From: Mesaphorura yosii
Taxonomy: Eukaryota; Arthropoda; Collembola; Poduromorpha; Tullbergiidae
Direction: 5' to 3'
Length of the DNA: 64,000 nt
Assembly (NCBI GenBank): GCA_009869945.1
Contig: WIXG01000056.1
Span: forward strand, 1 to 64,000
Below are positions 37,601 to 47,600 of this stretch, in pieces. The notes beneath the pieces are model-generated. The model made no database searches. It was not told the origin of the DNA and saw nothing but the letters and a program-made list of their open reading frames with translations. Each line of letters opens with the position of its first letter. Positions within the stretch are counted from its first letter, which is position 1. The translations under genes were made by a program, and so were the position numbers.

Positions 37601-38174
37601 AGACCCGACAAAGTTGTCGCAACTGCAATTAGCCATGCCACTCAACGCGTAGAATTAAGGAACCATCTTCGAATTTTGGGTTTACCTGTCCTATACTCTA
37701 ACTCATTCAGCTTCGAGTCTCTTTCTAATACTTTCTCGACATTTACACGCATAATTCCAACCACCTGCATATGTACAGTAGGAAAAATAAAATTGAAGAA
37801 TAAATGAATATAGTTATATTAGCATTTATGGTTCGTGTCACGATCGTTGGGGTCGGTGTGAAGATTGCTCGGCGTGACTTATCACACGTTCCTTCGTGTA
37901 GCTCTTCTGAAATTGGCCATGACTTTTTTCCACATCAGTTTTCCTTACCTCATCAACCTGAGCCTGAGTCTGTTGAAGACGGCGTTGGGCAGCAATTTGC
38001 TGGGGAGTTCGTGGTCCGCCAACAATAGCTCCATCGCCACCAGCTTCAGGTGCACCAGGCGCTCCGGGTGCTGACCTGCAATAGAGAATATTACTTGCAA
38101 TTACACACAGAAAAGAGAATTTGCCAACATCACGAAGCGCGACTTTGAGCTTGGTCATACCTGATCTTAGGCAT
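34670..38174 (-). CDS. nSyb: Neuronal synaptobrevin (VAMP), with alternative exons
   Basis: Exons (minus strand): 38161-38174, 37949-38075, then one of 37686-37764 or 37016-37094, 36479-36558, 36342-36393, 34670-34785. This gives 155 residues. The order is MPKIR, an Ala/Pro/Gly head, [13 protein letters not shown] and the SNARE motif with the zero-layer arginine in [24 protein letters not shown], the membrane anchor [17 protein letters not shown], and a Gly/Pro-rich luminal tail ([16 protein letters not shown]). Such tails are known in insect n-Syb. The protein is the vesicle R-SNARE that pairs with syntaxin and SNAP-25 for exocytosis. Two 79-base versions of the exon for the first half of the SNARE motif lie in tandem. 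An alternative terminal exon may exist at 35626-35639. Confidence 0.93.
35626..35639 (-). other. nSyb: Possible alternative terminal exon of synaptobrevin
   Basis: After a CACAG acceptor the minus strand reads, in the phase left by exon 36342-36393, Ser-Ser-Ile-Phe-stop. This would replace the long Gly/Pro tail with a short end like that of vertebrate VAMP2. A GTAAG further downstream lies after the stop. Splice signal strength is moderate. Confidence 0.35.
37016..37094 (-). other. nSyb: Synaptobrevin alternative exon 3b
   Basis: A 79-base exon encoding [26 protein letters not shown] plus one base, closer to the animal VAMP consensus than exon 3a. The acceptor is TTACTAG; the donor GTTAAT is weaker than that of 3a. 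Because 79 is not a multiple of three, using both exons or neither shifts frame into exon 4. Confidence 0.85.
37686..37764 (-). other. nSyb: Synaptobrevin alternative exon 3a
   Basis: A 79-base exon with a strong acceptor (ATATGCAG) and donor (GTAAAC). It encodes [26 protein letters not shown] plus the first base of the next codon. It keeps the zero-layer arginine. Compared with exon 3b it replaces Asp-Asp by Glu-Tyr before the final Arg and lacks the Gln after LERD. Confidence 0.85.
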
Positions 38175-40416
38175 GTCTCAAATAGAATATTATGCTCACA
38201 CGGACCCAAATAGCCAATTATTAATTAACTTCTATCTTTCTTATTCTTGAAGAGTGTGTCCACACGACTTCGACGGCTTGACAAATGAACGATCAACTTT
38301 AAAATGGCGAGGAGAAAGCAGGGACGGACAGGGGAAGCTGTGAAAGCTACTATGTCTTTCTCGTTCATTGATTACGCGTTAATAATTTTATTACCACAAC
38401 CTCCTAGGTGCAGCTTGTACAGGAAATCTGTGGTAATTTAGTAATTAGCAGTAAAAAAATAGTGCTGGAGGCCACAGGCCAAGGCTAAGGAGTGGAATTC
38501 AACATAAAGTCATACGGCTCAACGACAATAAAGTAGTATTTTGCGTCATAGGATTCAACCCGTTTGTTTTGCTACCCAGAAAGGAGTCGATGTCGTTGAG
38601 TTACCAAAACAATTTACATTAATGGCTCTGCTGGCTGCAGGAATTCAGAACTGGAGATACGAAAGCGTTCGTGAATTTTCAGCTCAAAAAGGCATATTTT
38701 GAGTTGACTGCCATGCCGTATGGATTAAGGGCGTTCGGGTTATAACTTTAGTTGACGTCAATGGAAACTCAAAGCCCATAACCTTTGCAATTTCACTCCA
38801 CTACTCAGTGGTCAAATCAAAAGCGTAGCTCACCAGAATTGAACCGATAACTCATATCTGCTGCTAATAAAAGCGATAATGATAATGAGCTCGGGGACTT
38901 GGAGGTAACTGCCAGGTGTCAAACCGCAGAGATAACACATGGACAACAAGCTCAGATAATTCACCCTACCATTTTTCGTTTTTGCGATGTCGGTTGAACT
39001 TCAGGAGAAGGACGTGACTAACTGCGTGATTCCTTGATGCATATGCCATGATACAATTAATGAATTCGCTTCGCTTGATTTCGTTCCTACTCGTAACTAA
39101 AATTTTTTGCGACTTCCTAATGTGCAAGATCAAGCACATAAAATCAATCGCTAATTAGCGTTACGCGTAATTATTGACGCGCAAAAATAAAAAAATACGA
39201 GTAGTCCGACACAAATTCTGCTTAATTTATGGACAAATATCAATGAACCTCTGTGACTTTACACAAATGCAAACAATTTTGCTTTGGCCTATCAGTTACA
39301 GATGTGACAGTAATGTGTAATCAAGCAATTACTTACATTTTTCCTGCTTAACAGTTTTCCGAAATCTTGAGTTAACCAACAACTGTTTTCGTGTCCCAAA
39401 TTCGACCTTCGGTGGCTACGCTTCCTTTACAGTTGCAATCTGTGTGGTTGCTCGGCAAGTCTTGATGAATAGAAATCTTCAATTAAGCTTCTATGGAATG
39501 ATTAATCCAACGGCGATGGTGACGATTGAATATTCACACGCTCAGGAAGAGCTCCACTGACGTTATGCCTGCAATGTGATGAAAGGAGTGTTAACAGAAT
39601 AATTATTCCGACTTTCCGACTGACAATGAGTCATAAAAGATTTATGCCAACCTCACTAACTCGATTCTGCTGCAGTTAATAGAGTCAATCTGTAATTTTT
39701 TGCACGGAACAAGGCTGGCTTTCAGATTGGGTACCCAAAATGTACCTGTGAATCTGTGAAGCAGCGTACAGAGTTGAATAGGCACAGCACTGCAGGCAAG
39801 CAGGCAGGCAGAATGAAACCAACACCTTTTGACAGTATGGCTGGCCGTTATCTGCAACTTGCTACTGTGCTGTGCTCATAGTCTCGGTCTCGAACTCGTA
39901 TGCGTACCTCGCACGTACGTACAGCGTTGAGGGTATGCCGAGTTGAGCCATGGCCACCCGCCCACAATTGAATCCATAAAATCAAACCCCGAGACGAGAC
40001 GATGATCGCGATAGAGCCGAGCCCGTACAACTGAAAAGTGTACAGCGTGTGAGCCACACGCCACAGCCACGGTCGCTGGGTTACGAAAGTTCCGAAACGC
40101 ATGCGAGATGAAGTTCCTGGAAATCCTACGAGTGCTGGTATTTAACTAGCCTATTGCCTACTGGAGTATTGGCACTGAATTGATGCACAAGAAAATTGGA
40201 AGCGTGCATTGTATGCAGAATTAAGATAAGTGCCGTATATTGCCAAAAGTGTACTTTTCAACTTCGCCAACATGTTCGCCTTTTGCAAAAAAATGCACGG
40301 ATCTCGACAGCGACATTTTCTATTCTTATTAAAATAAAAACGTTTTTAAGCTTTTATTTTAACGCATAATTGCTGAATAGACAACAGAATGAGTAATTTA
40401 GCAGCTGGTTTATAGT
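38175..40416. other. Region upstream of synaptobrevin, downstream of RpL22
   Basis: About 2.2 kb without supported exons. It would hold the synaptobrevin promoter and the RpL22 3' end; a minus-strand AATAAA lies at 40353-40358, 59 bases after the RpL22 stop. Open frames near 39642-40102 show no protein-like features. Confidence 0.5.
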
Positions 40417-41745
40417 TTACTCATTGTCATCCTCGTCATCGTCAGCATCATTTCCAATCTGGAAGTAGCGCAGTTCGTAAACGTCTTTCCCAGTAGAAAT
40501 GACACGAAGGGTATCACGAAGCAGATTCTTCTTCAAATACTTCTTCGTGAGGTATTTCAGATATCTGAAAAAAGATATGCCCGGCAATTCAAAATTATGT
40601 CATGCTATATAAATATGTTTCACTTCACAATTTTTTAATTGAATGGATTTTACCTCTTGGAGAAAGCAATATTGGCGTTCACAATGATCTTTGAATTTTT
40701 GTCTCCCTTCTCAATGCTGAGCACATTTCCAAACTGACCCGTCTTGCCATTGATCTTGATTCTTTCTCTCAAAAATTTCTCCTGAAGGAAAAACAACACC
40801 CGATTGTCAAGTTATTTGCCATGAATTAGGGAAGAGAACCCTAATCATTTCTAAATAACTTTGGTCTGCCCAAATTGCATGCATTTCGCTATGCCTAGGG
40901 AAGAGAACCCTAATCATAACATTCAGTTAACTGCAATTGGACCGACAAGGCTGGATAGATTCAGCAACCAGTGACGCAGAGGCACTGACAGACTGAACTG
41001 CAACAAAGAAGGCAACCAGTCAAGTCAAAGCCAAGCCCCGACCACATTTCTCGACTTGCCAATGAATGACTGAATGAATGACATTAAATTAGGACACATG
41101 CTTATGATTTCCACTTACAAAATCGCTAGAATTGAAAAGTTGATCTTCAGCAGGCAGTGTGCAATCAATCACGAATTTTGATGTGGTCTTCTTCTTCTTT
41201 AGAGCCGCTGACTTTCCTCTCAAGACTTGCTTTCCGGTTGTCGCCTTCTTGGCGGTAGCCGTTTTCTTAGTTGTTGCCTTCTTCACCGACTCCTTCTTGG
41301 GTTCCTTCTTCGGCTTAGCCGCGGCTGCAGCACCTTCCGGCTTCTCTTCTTTCACTTTCGGCGCAGCGGCTGGTGCTGCGGCCTTTGGCGCTGGCTTCTT
41401 CTCAGCTCCTGCTGCAGGTGCTTTCTTTTTGTCCTTACCATCTCCAGCTCCCACTGGCTTTGGTTTTGGTGCGGCGGCGGCAGCCGGTGCTTTCGCCGCT
41501 GGTTTGGGTGCTTCCGCAGCCTTCTTCGGGGCGGCTGCGGCTGCAGGTGCCTTTGCCTTCGGGGCTGCTGCTGCTGTGGGTGGCTTGTTTTCTTTCTTAG
41601 CACTTCCAGCGGCTGCAGTTGGGGCCTTGCTTCCTGCTGCTGCTGCGGGCTTCTTCTTTTCAGGCTGCAATTTGTAAATTTCACTTTAGGAAAATAATTA
41701 CAATCAAAGGCGGGTTAACTGTTAGCAAAAGCTTACCGGAGCCAT
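40417..41745 (-). CDS. RpL22: Ribosomal protein eL22 with long Ala/Lys/Pro-rich N-terminal extension
   Basis: Exons (minus strand): 41737-41745, 41119-41664, 40654-40781, 40417-40564, giving 276 residues. The first exon encodes just MAP. Residues about 4-160 are low-complexity Ala, Lys and Pro, resembling the histone H1-like extension of insect RpL22. The conserved eL22 core follows ([61 protein letters not shown]) and an acidic tail. The protein is part of the 60S subunit; the extension is thought to give extra, possibly chromatin-related, roles in insects. The antisense strand of exon 2 also stays open but only as a shadow of the GC-rich repeat. Intron 2 (40782-41118) holds duplicated hairpins. 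Confidence 0.95.
40825..40917 (-). promoter_or_regulatory. Duplicated hairpin in RpL22 intron 2, candidate autoregulatory element
   Basis: A 22-base direct repeat occurs at 40827-40848 and 40896-40917. Each copy folds on itself: ATTAGGG (40825-40831) pairs with CCCTAAT (40839-40845) around a 7-base loop, and TAGGG (40896-40900) pairs with CCCTA (40908-40912) around the same loop. In the transcript the loop is UUCUCUU closed by a G-C pair. The proximal hairpin lies about 43-63 bases upstream of the acceptor at 40782, in the branch point zone. eL22 proteins bind stem-loops and control splicing of RPL22-family transcripts in yeast and vertebrates, so autoregulation is a reasonable inference. Confidence 0.45.
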
Positions 41746-42261
41746 TTCTTTTGATGTGTATCAAATTACTAATTTTTCTAAACTAAATTTTAATTAATCG
41801 CTGGACTGGACACAGACGCCGGATACTTGCTTCCACGTTTTACAATGAACTAAGTAAAGAATAGCATGCGGTATGAGGTTCACTGTGCATCGAGCTTCGA
41901 AATGCGGTGTGCGTTTCAATATGGATGATACAGGCCAAAAGATTTCTGGTGCAGGATGAGAAGATGGCACTGGGTGGTCTCCCCGTCGTCGTGCTGTTGC
42001 TGCACGTGCGAATATGTGAGACTTGAAACCGGGCATCTCGTGTTTTGAATCTAATTATGGATCTCGCACATTTTGCTGCTTTCACCACTCTTCATTGTAA
42101 GAAACTTTAATTGATTTGGTTGTTTTATTCAAAACCGTAGGACATGTGAGTCATAATCTGTGTTTTTGACTGCACCACCCGCTCATCTTCGTCTTCATCA
42201 CTGCCGGTATTGCGGTATTCAGGATTTTTGAAGCATATTCCGCAACTTGAGACCGACCCGC
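41746..42261. other. Divergent promoter region between RpL22 and METTL2/8
   Basis: About 0.5 kb separates the two divergent start codons. No TATA box is evident. Short open frames here have no family resemblance. Confidence 0.5.
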
Positions 42262-44205
42262 ATGAAGCTTCGACTCAAGTTGTTCCAAGGCATAACAGCG
42301 ACCCCAGTATTAAAGATCTTTCAAGAACCCACGTCGTTAAGTCAGATTCATAAGAATCATCTTCATTTTAAGGCCTCACTGTTCAGTGTAAGTGAGCAGA
42401 GTTATATTCTCCTGTTGTGTTTCGCTATTGTGGAAATTGACAACTGATAACCCTTTCTAAACTTTCTATAGACCAAGTCTCAAGATTCTCCAATTGCACT
42501 GGCAGCAGGGATAAACCGATTAAACCCTCAAGAGTCAGTGAAAACTAGGACAGAAATGGCACAAGAATCAGAGTCCGAATTAACGGAGGCATTTGAAGAC
42601 ATGGGATTCCAAGACTTTGAGTTTGCCCAAGACAAGATCCCTGACGAATTAAATATACACCTCAAGAAATTACAAAAGGCTGAGGAAGCACGGAAGAAGG
42701 TTGAAGAATGGGAGGAAATCAAGCACCAGAACCTTGGAAAGTCAAACTTTCCAGACTTGAAGTCGTGTTTCCCGCCTGTTCACGCGGATAGTTTTAATAC
42801 ACTTAGAAATCGGCCACTTGTCGACGTTACCGCAGTCTTTCGGCATAACGCATGGTAAAAGTTGCACATGAGAAGCTGTTAAGAAGATAAGATTATTATT
42901 GCAATTACAAAGCTTTGGTCTTAAATGAAGGGACAACATTGAATGGGATCAATCCATGAAGGAAGAGGCAGACAAGAAAATCCAGACCAATTCCGCCGTT
43001 CTTGTTGCTGATGAAAAAAAGCAAGCCTTGGAAAGTGATGCTCCAAAATTCTGGGATGAATTCTATGGAGTTCATAAGAATAAGTAATAATGCTTTTAAT
43101 TATGGAGCTACAGATGAGCTTTCCCGCTTACAAAAGTATGGTCTTTCACTTCCAGATTCTTCAAAGAGCGAAATTGGCTTTTTTCGGAGTTCCCTGAGCT
43201 TCAAGGCCCATGCTGCAGTGTGGATCCAGATTTCTCTGCGTCTGAAGTCGTGAAGAAACGTTGTGGTGAAAGATTCCCAGGAGAAAATTCCCAATTTAGG
43301 GTGCTGGAAATCGGTTGTGGTAATGGAAGCACGGTAAGCGACAAGATACCACAAAGCACTATTACACACTGAGATTTGGTGTAAGTCGTTTGGTTTAAGT
43401 CGTTCAAATTGTGATCCCTGACTTACTCTAGGTGTTCCCATTGTTGGCAAATAACAACAATCCAGAATTGTTCGTTTACTGCTGTGACTTTTCATCCGCA
43501 GCTGTCGAAGTAGTGAAAAACAGTCCCAAGTTTGAGTCAGAAAGGTGAGATACTTGAAATTGGCGTTCTCTGTTCTACTGTTCTCTGAGTCGGACGTTGA
43601 AATAACTTAACTACAACCACTTGCGTCTTCGTCTCACAGGTGCTTACCATTCGTTTGGGACGTCACTTCAGACAATATCACCAACCAAATACCTCCGGAA
43701 TCAATTGACATAATTGTGCTAATCTTCGTGATGACAGCGATAAGTCCCGACAAGTAAGAGAATCGTCATGGCCGAACTTTCTTTCTCATGTTTAATTTTT
43801 CCGTGTTTTTAAACAGATTTGACAAAGTCCTCTCCAATTTGTACAAACTTCTCAAGCCAGGAGGATTAATTTTATTTCGAGACTATGGAAGGTATGATCT
43901 AGTCCAATTACGATTTGGTGAAGGCAGGTGCATTTCGGAGAACTTTTATTTTCGAGGAGACGGGACTCGAGTGTATTTCTTCGACCAAGGTACGGGAACG
44001 ACCTAGAATCAAGTAAAAATTCAAAAATAACTAATCTAAATCAACTGATTTTTAATACTTTTGCGCAGAAGAAGTCGTGAACCTGTTCGAAAGAAATTCA
44101 TTCCGGAAGGAAACGATTCACACGGACAAAAGACTTCAAGTTAATCGCCTAAAACAGCTCAAAATGTACAGAATTTGGATTTTAGGAAAATTCAGAAAAG
44201 TGTGA
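42262..44205 (+). CDS. METTL8: METTL2/METTL8-type tRNA 3-methylcytidine methyltransferase, 8 exons
   Basis: Coding exons: 42262-42387, 42472-42854, 42931-43083, 43156-43333, 43432-43544, 43640-43753, 43817-43989, 44069-44205, giving 458 residues. The conserved region starts RHNAWDNIEWD, then [24 protein letters not shown] motif [12 protein letters not shown] (about 270-280), [15 protein letters not shown], and [20 protein letters not shown]. These match animal METTL2/METTL8, which make m3C at position 32 of certain tRNAs. The first 42 residues ([20 protein letters not shown]) contain almost no acidic residues and look like a mitochondrial presequence, which favours a METTL8-like mitochondrial enzyme. 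METTL2 versus METTL8 cannot be settled from one sequence. It is convergent with Tousled-like kinase. Confidence 0.92.
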
Positions 44206-44697
44206 AGCAAGGCATTTCATTTTTTTTTTATCAAAATGCGTAATAAATCTCGCTTTCTATCACAAGTTGACATGTTCCTGTAAGATTGTTGCAGCTTTTG
44301 CTTTATTAAAAATCTCATTTTGATGAACGTTTGAGTTACAGATCTACTGCTGTATTGCTCAATCACTTTCACTTTATGAAGTAAAAGCATGTCTGAAATC
44401 ACATGCCTTTTGAATATAAATATCAGGAAAGCAAACAAAAACTAATAACGTTTCACAATAATAATTACATAAGCTATTATAATAAATCTTAACAAATACA
44501 CATGTAAATTTAAAATCCTTAAATATTTAGGTAAATAGTCTTGTTCACGAGCTTACGAATAGTAGTTAACGTTAATGAATTTTGTAGGTTGTCTTCTAAT
44601 TTACAACGTAGCCACGATTGGCCGTACGTATTTTAAGCTAGTTCCAGTCATCAAGAATATTTTCTCGGAGTTTGGTGCTCTGCTGCGCGGAGGGAGG
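44206..44697. other. Convergent 3' ends of METTL2/8 and Tousled-like kinase
   Basis: About 0.5 kb of AT-rich sequence between the two stop codons. It should hold both 3' UTRs. Nothing else is seen. Confidence 0.5.
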
Positions 44698-47600
44698 CTA
44701 CGATGAGCTAGACTGATTCATCCCAGCGGTAAAGAACTGCGGAAACCCGGGATTATTACCTGAAACCAATTAACGGGACACATTAAATTACTAGGCTGCG
44801 CTGCAAGTCTGCAAGGATTGCCAGACAAAAACATTTCCATTACCAGTTGGAGTCGTAGGCTGCGACGAAGTGTTGGACGTGGTTGAGGTGGAATTGTTTC
44901 CTTGCGTGGAGGCATGAGCTGCGGCGGCCGCTGCCGCATTCTGTCTGGCGTGACGGGGAACCGGTGGTTGAAGGTATTCATTTTTAGCTAAAGCAAGGAC
45001 GTCGAGTCTATCCTCCTTTCGATACGCCAGGCAGAACCGAATCAGTTGCTGTAAAACGAGAAAACGATAACCATAAACTCAATATTCGGAAAGTTGAACG
45101 CCAAAAAGAATCAGAAACTGAAGTTTACCTTGGCTTCTGGAGTCACAGTGGGTTTATTAGGAAACTGTACCTCTGTCGCTTTAAGTATAGTATTCTCTTC
45201 TAAAATCGTTGCTTGAGACTGGTTGTGCCCAAACGGCTGCAAATAAATCAAGACAGGTTTAGTTTCATGTACACATGAACTGAAAGCTGAATAGCGCCGA
45301 TGAAGTACCTTTTTGCCATAAAGGCACTGATAAAAAATAACTCCTACGCTCCACACATCCACTTTGGATGAAATTTTTGGAGGTGTCTTTCCAACGACGA
45401 AACATTCTGGAGGTAAGTACCTGCAAGAATTAATTTAATTAGTTTGATTTAATGGCATTGTAACCCACTAAGGAGCATGCTTGCGCGAATTATTGAGTCG
45501 AGTAGACTAATGGCTGATACTCACCAGTATGTTCCTGCTCCTTGGGAGGTCAGATCCATACCGTGCTCAGGATTGTAATTGTCTTCGTCCATTACTTTAC
45601 CTAATCCAAAGTATAATTCACTGTAATTCCCTGACCCTAAGCCAATCCCCTGACAATTAACTGTAATTAAAGTCAGGGTAATTCCAACTTACTCAGTCCA
45701 AAGTCTGTTATTTTTATCTCCCCGCAAACGTTTCCTTCCGTTAGAAGAATGTTTCCTGAAATCATGTAAATCAATTAGTCTCGAGCACGTGATATCAAAT
45801 CACAGATTATAAACTACTTGAAGGAATAGAGGCTATTGACTCACCAGGCTTAAGATCATAGTGAATAATAGGTGGCTTTATCTCGTTCAAGTACTTTAGA
45901 GCAGAGACGACTTGCATAACTATCGACCGCGCTTCTCGTTCAGGAATTGTTTTGTGCTGAAATATACAATTGACACATTTTAATAATGACGTCGATTCAA
46001 TTTCAACTTAACAGAAACAATGAGTAATTCGATTTACTTACCTGTTTAAGGTAGAAGTCTAGATCATGGCCATCACAGTATTCCAATACTGTACAGAAGG
46101 AGTTGGCATCGATTTCAAAGACGTCGTATAATTTAACTACTCTAGGGTGGTCCAGGGACTTGTGGATATTGTACTCTCGTAAGGCGTGTCTTCAATAAAG
46201 AACACAATTAATTCAGAGTTCAATTACATTTACACCGTAATTTGCTGTATTGTTTGCCCCTTACTTGATATAGTTGGCTTTCTTGTCATCTTTCCAGTCT
46301 TTATTTAGCTGATGCACTTTGCACGCCACGTAACGTTGTTCTTTCAAGTCAAACGCTTTATGCACTTCGGAAAATCCTCCTTTTCCAAGAAGCATCAGAA
46401 GAAGATATCGCTCATTCAGCACCGTATGATTATTAAATCTTGATTGATCCTCGTTTAAGATTCTCTTTAGTTCTCGGATGTGCAAATTGCGCTCCCTCTC
46501 CAACTTCTCCATTTCGAGCTGAAGATCCGCATCTTCTTTCTTTAACGCGTTTTGCCGAAGTTTTAGAATTTCATCAGACTCATAGAACTCCTGCCATGTT
46601 AGTTCTCGAACACTGTCCGGTTTAACAAAACCGTCCGTTGGGGTTCCGTTGTGCAGGGTGGCGGTGGTGCCGGATCCTGCCCCTCGCTTCCGAGCAGCTC
46701 CCTGGGTCTCATTGGCTGGAGGTCTCCGCTTTCCAAGTTGCTTTCTTTGTCTGTCAATTTCTTCTTTCTCGGAAGATATTTCTTCTTGCCGCCTTGATAA
46801 TTAGAGAATGGTTTAAGCTGTGTTTACTGATTACTACTTTAATACAATTCAGCGTACTGTTTTTAATATTATCAACACTCACCTCGTCAGTTCTTGGAAA
46901 GCGTATCCATCAGTCCAGTTCTCTTGAAAAGATGCACCTACCCGTTGCGTAACGAACTGTCCTAATTTCAGTCTATTTTGCATACATCTTTGTCGAGCTT
47001 CTTTCTTATCTATTGTTGATTTTTCTATGAGCAATTTCTTAACCACCTGCAACAAAAATATGAAATCATTGAACTGATTCCTGCGAATGAGATCGAATAT
47101 AAAAACCGAACTTACATCAATACATTTGTTTATATGAGCTTTTTGTTGATCAATCACGACCTTCTGGCTGGAAACTTGATGCTTCAAATCGTCGCCAGAT
47201 CGAACCAATTCGTCAATTCGAGTATTTTTAGTTTCAAGATCGGTTGAAGCCTGGGCTTCGCTCTCCGCTAATCTAACTCCAGTTAATTCAGTCTGAACTC
47301 CCTTAGTTGTCATTGTGTTAAGAGGTCCAATGGAGCTGGGAGTGCTCGCACCAGGAAAGCTCTGGCCACTGGGGCCTGCAGTTGGGGCGGTGCTGCCACG
47401 CGGAGGCTGCATGAGGTTTAAGTTCGCATTGTACTCGGATGAACTGGGAGCAGCTACCGCCTGCCCCTGACCTGATGGCTGGGTGGCTGATGGAGTTGAA
47501 CAAGCTACACTTTGTGGACTAGCAGGAAACTGTGAAACAAAGACAAGCGAGAGTTAGCCACAGCACTCCCGCATCCGCGGTTGCGAAATTGTAAAATTAC

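Noticed and set aside
41119-41664. A histone H1-like gene
   Set aside because: The Ala/Lys/Pro-rich region is continuous in frame with the conserved eL22 core, as in insect RpL22.
41159-41697. Long Phe/Ala- and Cys/Leu-rich open frames on the plus strand opposite RpL22
   Set aside because: They are antisense shadows of the Ala/Lys codon repeats in RpL22 exon 2; no family motif and no independent splice or start signals.
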